Part shown: positions 1-4,912 of the stretch, one piece after another
How the letters are laid out: every line of letters starts with the position of its first letter
How positions within the stretch are numbered: position 1 is the first letter of the stretch
Assembly (NCBI GenBank): GCA_946637575.1
Contig: CAMPBJ010000035.1
Span: forward strand, 1 to 8,134
Direction: 5' to 3'
Source of the DNA: an uncultured Clostridia bacterium
GTDB taxonomy: Bacteria; Bacillota; Clostridia; Christensenellales; Borkfalkiaceae
Length of the DNA stretch: 8,134 nucleotides
Program-made: the position numbers and the translations under genes
Notes under the pieces: model-generated
Told to the model about the DNA's origin: nothing
Database searches by the model: none
What the model saw: the letters and a program-made list of their open reading frames with translations, nothing else

Positions 1-1125
1 CGAAACGTCGCCGGGGATAGCCACCATGTCTATCCCGACGCTGCAAACGCAGGTCATCGCTTCGAGTTTTGCAAGATTTATCGACTTGTTTTCCGCCGCC
101 TTTATCATGCCGACGTCTTCGCTTACGGGGATAAACGCGCCCGAAAGCCCGCCTACGTTTCCGCTCGCCATTATACCGCCTTTTTTCACCGCGTCGTTAA
201 GAAGCGCAAGGCACGCCGTCGTTCCGTGAGCGCCCACCGATTCTAACCCCATCTCTTCTAATATCTCCGCAACGCTGTCGCCCTTAACCGGAGTCGGCGC
301 AAGCGACAGATCGACTATGCCGTACTCCGCGTTAAGCCGCTTTGCCGCCTCTTTTGCGATAAGTTCGCCGGCACGGGTTATCTTGAACGCGGTCTTTTTT
401 ACTATCTCCGCGACTTCCTCTATCTTCTTTCCTTCCGCGCTCTTTAAGGCGTGGAGCACGACGCCCGGCCCCGAAACGCCGACGTTTATCACCGTTTCGC
501 CCTCGCCTGTTCCGTGGAACGCGCCCGCCATAAAGGGATTGTCTTCCACCGCGTTGCAGAACACCACGAGTTTTGCCGCCCCGAGTCCGTCTTTATCCGC
601 GGTCTTTTTCGCGGTTTCCTTTACGATCCTGCCCATAAGGCGCACCGCGTCCATATTTATGCCGGATCTCGTGCTTCCGACGTTTACCGAAGAACAGAGC
701 CTGTCCGTTACTGACAACGCCTCGGGGATACTCTCGATAAACGATTTTTCAAAAGAGGTCATGCTCTTATGCACGAGCGCGGAATATCCGCCGACGAAAT
801 CGACGCCGACTTCCTTTCCCGCCTTATCCAACGCTTTGGCGATAGCAACTTCTCCGCCCTTAATATTTGCGGTAAGTAAACTTATGGGAGTTACCGAAAC
901 GCGCTTGTTTATTATCGGCACGCCGTAGGTAACGCCTAAGTCGTTAGCGACTTTTACGATGTTCTCGGCTTTTTTTGCCACCGTGTCGTAAACGAGAGTC
1001 GCCGTCTTTTCGGCGGAATCCGAGATGCACGGAAGAAGAGAGATCCCCATCGTAACGGTACGTATGTCGAAGTGTTCTTTTTCCACCATGTCGATGGTTT
1101 CGATTATTTCGTTTCTGTTTAACAT
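1..1125 (-). CDS. UPF0210 / PFL family protein (DUF711), 3' end cut off by window edge
   Basis: This is a conserved cytosolic protein of the UPF0210 family, annotated as 'PFL family' because its fold recalls pyruvate formate-lyase. No reaction is firmly established for it. The window holds 375 codons from the ATG at 1125 and the frame is open to base 1, so roughly the last 75 residues of a family of about 450 are missing. Recognisable stretches are [15 protein letters not shown] (about 68-82), [12 protein letters not shown] (112-123), [17 protein letters not shown] (about 145-161) and, near the edge, [17 protein letters not shown]. The start fits because an AGGCGG sequence lies 6 bases upstream and overlaps the stop of the ACT gene. 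The gene directly follows a UPF0237 ACT-domain gene, a pairing widely conserved in bacteria, so the two probably work together, perhaps with the ACT protein as an amino-acid sensor (inference). Family assignment is confident; function is not known. Confidence 0.9.
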   Translation of the reverse strand, partial: MLNRNEIIETIDMVEKEHFDIRTVTMGISLLPCISDSAEKTATLVYDTVAKKAENIVKVANDLGVTYGVPIINKRVSVTPISLLTANIKGGEVAIAKALDKAGKEVGVDFVGGYSALVHKSMTSFEKSFIESIPEALSVTDRLCSSVNVGSTRSGINMDAVRLMGRIVKETAKKTADKDGLGAAKLVVFCNAVEDNPFMAGAFHGTGEGETVINVGVSGPGVVLHALKSAEGKKIEEVAEIVKKTAFKITRAGELIAKEAAKRLNAEYGIVDLSLAPTPVKGDSVAEILEEMGLESVGAHGTTACLALLNDAVKKGGIMASGNVGGLSGAFIPVSEDVGMIKAAENKSINLAKLEAMTCVCSVGIDMVAIPGDVS

Positions 1126-1131
1126 ATTTTG

Positions 1132-1137
1132 CCGCCT
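1132..1137 (-). promoter_or_regulatory. Ribosome binding site of the UPF0210 gene overlapping the ACT gene stop
   Basis: On the minus strand the ACT gene's TAG stop runs into AGGCGG, 6 bases before the UPF0210 ATG. The last two bases of the stop codon are part of the Shine-Dalgarno sequence. This suggests that ribosomes ending on the ACT gene restart on UPF0210. Confidence 0.65.
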
Positions 1138-1402
1138 ATATCTTATGCATCGCGTTGAAGATGTCTTCGTGCTGAACCCTTATCGAAACGCCGATACTCT
1201 CTCCCGTCTTTTCCAGAACTTCGGAAAGTTTCGCTATCGTGATATCGCTTTGGATATTGCACAGCATTATCATCGTAAAATTGCCGGACAAAACAGTCTG
1301 ACTTATGTCCACGATATTTACACCGTTATCCGCGAGAGCGGCGGAAACTTTTGCGATTATTCCGCACTTATCTTTGCCTATTACCGTTACTATTGCGTTC
1401 AT
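1136..1402 (-). CDS. ACT-domain protein, UPF0237 family
   Basis: This 88-residue protein is a single ACT domain, a small ligand-binding fold that usually senses amino acids. It opens with [20 protein letters not shown], the typical beta1-loop-alpha1 of the family, with the glycine (G14) at the effector-binding turn. A second strand, [19 protein letters not shown] (about 29-47), follows. It has no attached enzyme domain, and its length is normal for UPF0237 (about 90). Its ATG overlaps the stop of the upstream membrane-protein gene as ATGA (4 bases). An AAGGAG sequence at 1411-1416 sits 8 bases before the start, which supports translational coupling plus independent initiation. Ten bases downstream comes the UPF0210 gene, its standard partner. 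The ligand is unknown. Confidence 0.92.
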   Translation of the reverse strand: MNAIVTVIGKDKCGIIAKVSAALADNGVNIVDISQTVLSGNFTMIMLCNIQSDITIAKLSEVLEKTGESIGVSIRVQHEDIFNAMHKI

Positions 1403-1923
1403 GACAAAATCTCCTTTTCTTCGTAACTAAATAAAACGTTGCCTACGGTCGTAAATTCGTAAGTCGTTTTTTCATTTAACACGGGAAAGTCTTCCTCAAA
1501 AAAGACTAAAACCTTCCTTTCAAAGTATTCTTTTTTATATTTGTTCCACTCGTAAAAGATAAGCGATTTCATATCCACGCCGTCTTTTGTCGAAACCGCG
1601 TCGTCATACCGCAAAAACTCGGCGGTCGTCTTCTCCTTTAATCCTACGGATATTCTTTTAACGAGCGCGTAATACTTTCTGACCCGCTTAAACTTTATCC
1701 CGAGATATAGAAAAGAGAAGATAACGAATACCGCGGTTATAGGATAGATAACGAGTTTTACTTTCAGGATCTCGGGCGACGCGTACGGAAGCCCGACGTA
1801 CCAAATAAGCGCGGCGACGCATAAGGCGACGAACACGAAAAGCACCGAAAAGTAAAATATCAGAACTCTGTTTCTCTGTTTTTTTGCGTTTTCCACGAAT
1901 TCGCTCTTAAAATACTCTGTCAT
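1399..1923 (-). CDS. Hypothetical two-helix membrane protein with C-terminal cytosolic domain
   Basis: I do not recognise this 174-residue protein. It has a basic N-terminus (KKQRNR, 14-19), two hydrophobic segments at about 19-42 and 55-76, and then a basic stretch (KFKRVRKYY, 77-85). By the positive-inside rule both ends should be cytoplasmic, with a short outer loop (about GLPYASPE). Residues 80-174 are soluble and mixed in character, rich in Phe, Tyr, Lys and Glu, and could form a small domain, for example PH-like, though no motif proves it. The ATG at 1923 lies one base after the stop of the preceding small membrane gene. An AAGGA sequence inside that gene's tail serves as ribosome binding site. 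The gene ends in a 4-base overlap with the ACT gene. Its position downstream of lepB suggests a membrane role, but none can be named. Confidence 0.85.
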   Translation of the reverse strand: MTEYFKSEFVENAKKQRNRVLIFYFSVLFVFVALCVAALIWYVGLPYASPEILKVKLVIYPITAVFVIFSFLYLGIKFKRVRKYYALVKRISVGLKEKTTAEFLRYDDAVSTKDGVDMKSLIFYEWNKYKKEYFERKVLVFFEEDFPVLNEKTTYEFTTVGNVLFSYEEKEILS

Positions 1924-1924
1924 T

Positions 1925-2209
1925 TTACTTTCCTTGCTTCTTATTTTTCTCTTTATCCTTTTTCCTTCCGCCGCCCGTAACCGTCCGCACCAACGCGTAC
2001 ACGAGACCTAACCCTATCGAAACGTAGCAGATTATCCTTACGTAATCGTAAAGCCAGAGCGGAGTGAAAAATAGTACGACCGTGGCGGCGGCAAACAGGA
2101 TCGCAAGATAAAGATGCAACCACTTTATGATCTTGAATATGATTTTTAACACGAACTTGATCGCCCCGAGTATCACGCCGAGTATCAGGTTCGTTTTTAA
2201 GTAGATCAT
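1925..2209 (-). CDS. Hypothetical small membrane protein
   Basis: I do not recognise this 94-residue protein. It begins with a long hydrophobic and partly amphipathic stretch with spaced lysines (about 5-30, including KFVLKIIFKIIKW). Two clearer membrane helices follow at about 33-50 and 57-76, and it ends in a strongly basic tail (GRKKDKEKNKKQGK) that should be cytoplasmic. The start is supported by an AGGAG 6 bases upstream that overlaps the lepB stop codon, so it is probably translated in step with signal peptidase. It lies 9 bases after lepB and one base before the next membrane-protein gene. The two proteins could be partners because they are consecutive, small, two-helix and co-translated, but that is inference from position only. 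Confidence 0.85.
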   Translation of the reverse strand: MIYLKTNLILGVILGAIKFVLKIIFKIIKWLHLYLAILFAAATVVLFFTPLWLYDYVRIICYVSIGLGLVYALVRTVTGGGRKKDKEKNKKQGK

Positions 2210-2215
2210 TTGTTT

Positions 2216-2221
2216 CTCCTA
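2216..2221 (-). promoter_or_regulatory. Ribosome binding site overlapping lepB stop (TAGGAG)
   Basis: The lepB stop TAG and a strong AGGAG Shine-Dalgarno sequence share two bases on the minus strand. The site is 6 bases from the ATG of the 94-residue membrane protein gene. It fixes that start and suggests termination-reinitiation coupling. The same arrangement recurs at the coaX-hom junction. Confidence 0.75.
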
Positions 2222-2881
2222 ACTCGTTTTTCTTGCGAACAGTCTTCCGAAAAATCCCGTGATGCCCTTTATGCTTATCGCAAAGTCGCTGACTACCGCC
2301 TCGATCTGTTCTTCTTTGCAGGTCGAATAACGCGCGGTTCTGCTGTCCGAACTGTTCTCCCTGTTATCGCCCATGTAAAAGATCTCGCCTTCGGGCACGG
2401 TTACTATAAAAGGCTCGTCCGGATCTTCGCCGTAGATAAAAGTCGAATTTTGCGATTTTATATACGGCTCGTCGAGTTCGGTAAAATCCGTTTCGCCCGC
2501 TTTTTTAAGGTACACCTTGCCGCTTAAAAATTTAAGTTCGTCTCCGCCCATTGCGATAACGCGCTTTATCAAAAGGTCGTTTCCTTTTTCGCCGCTTATT
2601 ATAACGACGTCGCCGTAAGTCGCTTTTTTCACTTTATTCGCTACGATAAGGTCGCCCGTAAAAAACGTGTTTTCCATCGACGGCCCGTCTACCTGTATGT
2701 GCATGAAAACGAACGAATTAAGCAAAACCGACGCGATAAAGATCGCGACCAGAACCGAACAGAAAACGATAAACCCTCTCGTAAAGATCTTCTTTTGCGG
2801 CTTATTCTCGGAAATCTCTTCGGAAATCTCTTCCGTTTTTTCCTCTTCGGTTTCAGTTTTTACGCCGTTATCTTCGTTCAT
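2219..2881 (-). CDS. lepB: Signal peptidase I
   Basis: This is a type I signal peptidase (family S26), a membrane-anchored Ser/Lys protease that cleaves signal peptides from exported proteins on the outer face of the membrane. The 220 residues comprise an acidic cytosolic extension (1-30, rich in Glu), one membrane anchor at about 34-59, and the extracellular catalytic domain. The catalytic serine is S68 in VDGPSMENT, and the general-base lysine is K106 in LLIKRVIAMGGD. The conserved GDNRENSSDSR box lies at 171-181. All key residues are present and the length fits the Gram-positive type with a single anchor. The ATG at 2881 has AAGGTGG upstream and lies inside the DUF951 gene (14-base overlap). 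The acidic N-terminal tail carries a short duplicated EISE motif. Two small membrane-protein genes follow directly. Confidence 0.96.
   Translation of the reverse strand: MNEDNGVKTETEEEKTEEISEEISENKPQKKIFTRGFIVFCSVLVAIFIASVLLNSFVFMHIQVDGPSMENTFFTGDLIVANKVKKATYGDVVIISGEKGNDLLIKRVIAMGGDELKFLSGKVYLKKAGETDFTELDEPYIKSQNSTFIYGEDPDEPFIVTVPEGEIFYMGDNRENSSDSRTARYSTCKEEQIEAVVSDFAISIKGITGFFGRLFARKTS
2808..2831 (+). repeat. Perfect 12-bp tandem duplication in the lepB 5' region
   Basis: Two adjacent copies of TCGGAAATCTCT lie at 2808-2819 and 2820-2831. They encode two EISE units in the acidic cytosolic tail of signal peptidase. The repeat is in frame, so it changes only the tail length. It looks like a slippage duplication in a part of the protein under weak constraint. 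Confidence 0.85.
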
Positions 2882-3059
2882 AACTTTTTACCACCTTGTC
2901 TATCTTGTCGCGCGGAACGAACACGATCCTTTTACACTTGTCGCACTTTATCTTATACTCCGCGCCTACGCGAAGTATCGTCCACTCGTTTCCTCCGCAC
3001 GCGTGCGGTTTTCTGGAAACTATTTTGCCGTTCTCTTCGTAATCCAAACTTACACCCAT
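2868..3059 (-). CDS. DUF951 family protein
   Basis: This 63-residue protein matches the small DUF951 family, found mainly in Firmicutes and of unknown molecular function. The hallmark segments are RKPHACGGNEWTILRVGAE (16-34) and IKCDKCKRIVFVPRDK (37-52). The family's Cys residues (C21, C39, C42) suggest metal binding or a small zinc-ribbon-like fold, which is inference. Length is typical. The start at 3059 lies within the last codons of the upstream hydrolase-like gene (10-base overlap) and has no clear Shine-Dalgarno sequence, so translation probably depends on the upstream ribosome. The end overlaps lepB by 14 bases. In other Firmicutes this family is often found near replication or translation genes, but here it simply sits inside the lepB operon. 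Confidence 0.88.
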   Translation of the reverse strand: MGVSLDYEENGKIVSRKPHACGGNEWTILRVGAEYKIKCDKCKRIVFVPRDKIDKVVKSYERR

Positions 3060-4726
3060 AAAATATTGTTGACAATATATTCTTTGTCGGAGTCGGACTC
3101 GAACGCGATCGCGTCGATCCTGTCGAGATTTTTAAGCGGCATACCGTCTACCGTCTTAAACCCTCTTACGTCCAACTTAAAGTTTTGCCAGGACGCGCTG
3201 CCCGAAATGTGCACGTAATCGAGGTACTCCGTTTGCGTCCCGCCGTCTATCGCGATAAGGCTCACCTTTAACTCCGCGTCCTCTTTCCCGAACGCGTCGA
3301 AAAGAAGCATCGCGTCGTCTCTTATTTTACCGCCCTTTCCGTGCGTCTTAAACGTTAAAAGTCCGTTCTTACAGTAAACGCCGCCGACTCCCATAGGTCC
3401 GGAAAGTTTTTTTATCGCGTTGTTTTCGTTAAAGTCGATAAGCGACGCGCCGAACTCTTCGTTCTTCGGGAAGAATATGCTTCTCGAACTGTCGCGCGAC
3501 GCGTAGATAATTCCGGATTTAACGATATTCCCGTCCCCGCCGTTCTCGAAGTTTACCGCCTCGACGTTGGAACAGACGCCGTACCCGTTCTCATATCGAA
3601 CGGACGCGAAAACTATCGCGCGCTTGACTTCTTTTGGTAGAGAAACGGTGGCGCGGTATTTTGCGCCCTCCTTTATCTCTTCGGGAACTACGGTTTCGTA
3701 ATACCTTTTTGCCGGCGACTCATCGTCGGTGGAATAGTAAAACCTTACGCTTGCCGGCGCTTTCGTGGGAAGGGTTATCTCGGCGACGAGTTTCCCGTCC
3801 GCCGTGCCGACCGAAAGTTTGGGCTCGCCTGCAAGTTCGACCTTCTCTTTTTTCAAAAACTTCGAGAAGAAGAGTTTTATCACCTGCACCGCGGAAGTTG
3901 ACGCGGACTTTCTTTTGAACGAATAAAGGGTGGCTTTATACAGTCTTTCGCTTATTCTCGCCATCGTGTCGTACGCCCTGTCCACGTCGAACTCTTCGTC
4001 GCCCAAGGCGGAAAGAAGTAAACACGGACATTTGACGTGATTTGCGTACGACTGCGCCTCGATATCCGCGACGACCGCAAGTTCCTCGTCCGAAAAGTTG
4101 GGCTCTGCGTCCAAAAACTTATCGTATCCTCGGTAAGACTGCCAGCCCGCGTTTCCGACGAACACCGCGCAGTCGAGTTCCTGCGAAACGGAGGAAAGTT
4201 GCCAAAGCGACGTCGCTATCTCACCCGACGCGATCCCGCCGATCCCGTTTACAAATGGTAACGCGGAAAGGTATTTTACGACGAAATAAAGCGCTTTCGT
4301 CCAGATAAACCAGCACACTTTCTTTTCGCTTTCAAAACCCGAATAAAGTTCCTTTTTATTTCCGTTAAAGTTTGCAAAATCCAGATTTTCGGGATAGACC
4401 GTGTAGTATTCTTTTCCCGAAAACTTACCTTCGATATCCACGTTTGCGACGATGTATCCGAAAGAAAGAAGCGTTTCGGTAAGTTTTTCGTCTTCTCTAT
4501 TTCCCAAAGTGTTCGGAATAAGTACCGCCGGGGCGTTATCCGTTCCCTTTTTTCTTACGAGTTCCAAAAAGACTTTCACGCCCGAAAGTTCGCCGTCGCA
4601 TAAAACGTACGACCTTTCGCGGAGAACGCGCCCTTCCGTTCGTTCGTCGATTTTTTCGCAGTTTACTTCGCCTTTTATCTTAAATCCGTCCCATAATGCC
4701 GAATGCGATAGAATCCCTAATGCCAT
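3050..4726 (-). CDS. Alpha/beta-hydrolase-like multidomain protein, probable pseudoenzyme
   Basis: I do not recognise a named family for this 558-residue protein. Residues about 35-290 read like an alpha/beta-hydrolase of the acetyl-xylan-esterase or dipeptidyl-peptidase type. They show a strand-rich start with PAVLIPNTLG (66-75) where the oxyanion HG motif would lie, a nucleophile-elbow position GIASG (164-168), and an acid loop CPCLLLSALGDEEFDVD (233-249) with D243 in the expected place. The elbow has Ala (A166) where Ser is required, and no His follows the last core strand (KATLYSFKRKSAS, 264-276), so hydrolysis looks unlikely. Residues about 300-392 resemble an Ig-like beta domain. Residues about 395-558 resemble a carbohydrate-binding-type beta sandwich, ending in a typical IDAIAFES...NNILWV strand pair. 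There is no signal peptide, so it should be cytosolic. It is the first gene of the operon. Fold call is inference. Confidence 0.6.
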   Translation of the reverse strand: MALGILSHSALWDGFKIKGEVNCEKIDERTEGRVLRERSYVLCDGELSGVKVFLELVRKKGTDNAPAVLIPNTLGNREDEKLTETLLSFGYIVANVDIEGKFSGKEYYTVYPENLDFANFNGNKKELYSGFESEKKVCWFIWTKALYFVVKYLSALPFVNGIGGIASGEIATSLWQLSSVSQELDCAVFVGNAGWQSYRGYDKFLDAEPNFSDEELAVVADIEAQSYANHVKCPCLLLSALGDEEFDVDRAYDTMARISERLYKATLYSFKRKSASTSAVQVIKLFFSKFLKKEKVELAGEPKLSVGTADGKLVAEITLPTKAPASVRFYYSTDDESPAKRYYETVVPEEIKEGAKYRATVSLPKEVKRAIVFASVRYENGYGVCSNVEAVNFENGGDGNIVKSGIIYASRDSSRSIFFPKNEEFGASLIDFNENNAIKKLSGPMGVGGVYCKNGLLTFKTHGKGGKIRDDAMLLFDAFGKEDAELKVSLIAIDGGTQTEYLDYVHISGSASWQNFKLDVRGFKTVDGMPLKNLDRIDAIAFESDSDKEYIVNNILWV

Positions 4727-4768
4727 TTAGCTTATCTTCCCGTCCTGTTATGTTTTTTTTGTTTTTAG

Positions 4769-4797
4769 TTGATTTTTGCTTTTTTTTCGGGTATAAT
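4769..4797 (+). promoter_or_regulatory. Sigma-A-type promoter for the dnaD-like gene
   Basis: A -35 box TTGATT (4769-4774), a 17-base spacer and a perfect -10 box TATAAT (4792-4797) lie upstream of the rightward gene. The start of transcription should be near 4804, which gives a leader of about 108 bases. The T-rich upstream tract (about 4751-4770) could act as an UP-like element. The call is by consensus only. Confidence 0.75.
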
Positions 4798-4810
4798 GTT
4801 CTCTACCCGA
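4787..4810. promoter_or_regulatory. Inverted repeat enclosing the -10 box (possible operator)
   Basis: TCGGGTA (4787-4793) and its exact complement TACCCGA (4804-4810) are separated by 10 bases. The left arm enters the TATAAT box and the right arm covers the predicted transcription start. The size and placement fit a repressor operator. Alternatively it forms a hairpin in the leftward transcript's leader. It is not a terminator because no U-tract follows on either strand. Confidence 0.5.
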
Positions 4811-4818
4811 TAAAGCCG

Positions 4819-4831
4819 ACACTTGTAGTGT
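4819..4831. repeat. Small hairpin ACACT-TGT-AGTGT in the dnaD leader
   Basis: A perfect 5-bp inverted repeat with a 3-base loop lies in the stretch predicted to be transcribed from both promoters. It may be only a chance element. If both leaders are made, it would be present in each RNA. Confidence 0.35.
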
Positions 4832-4848
4832 ATAGTTGTAATAGTAAT

Positions 4849-4877
4849 ATTATATATCATATCGCGGGTTTACGCAA
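4849..4877 (-). promoter_or_regulatory. Sigma-A-type promoter for the leftward seven-gene block
   Basis: Read on the minus strand, TTGCGT (-35, 4877-4872) and a perfect TATAAT (-10, 4854-4849) are 17 bases apart. The start of transcription should be near 4842, giving a leader of about 115 bases before the hydrolase-like gene. The -35 box is only a partial match (TTG kept). The promoter points towards the rightward promoter, not away from it. Confidence 0.6.
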
Positions 4878-4912
4878 GGGTTTTTCGGAGTAAAAAAACA
4901 AAAGGCTTCCTG

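Noticed and set aside
317..928. A 203-codon open frame on the plus strand
   Set aside because: It lies entirely opposite the UPF0210 gene, whose minus-strand product has clear family motifs. The plus-strand translation is Ser/Phe/Pro-rich with no recognisable domain, as expected of an antisense shadow.
2808..2831. The tandem repeat as a phase-variation switch in lepB
   Set aside because: The unit is 12 bp, so gain or loss keeps the frame. With only two copies in an essential gene's disordered tail it cannot switch expression.
3069..3074. A perfect TTGACA on the plus strand
   Set aside because: No -10 box lies 16-18 bases downstream, and the region is the coding 3' end of a minus-strand gene, so it is unlikely to be a promoter.
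4804..4842. A toxin-antitoxin or small antisense RNA pair in the intergenic region
   Set aside because: Opposing transcription is predicted, but there is no short open frame with a ribosome binding site and no terminator for a separate small RNA.
4804..4912. Riboswitch or T-box in the dnaD leader
   Set aside because: The leader is long enough, but I see only one 5-bp hairpin, no T-box specifier or antiterminator signature, no known aptamer core and no terminator before the gene.
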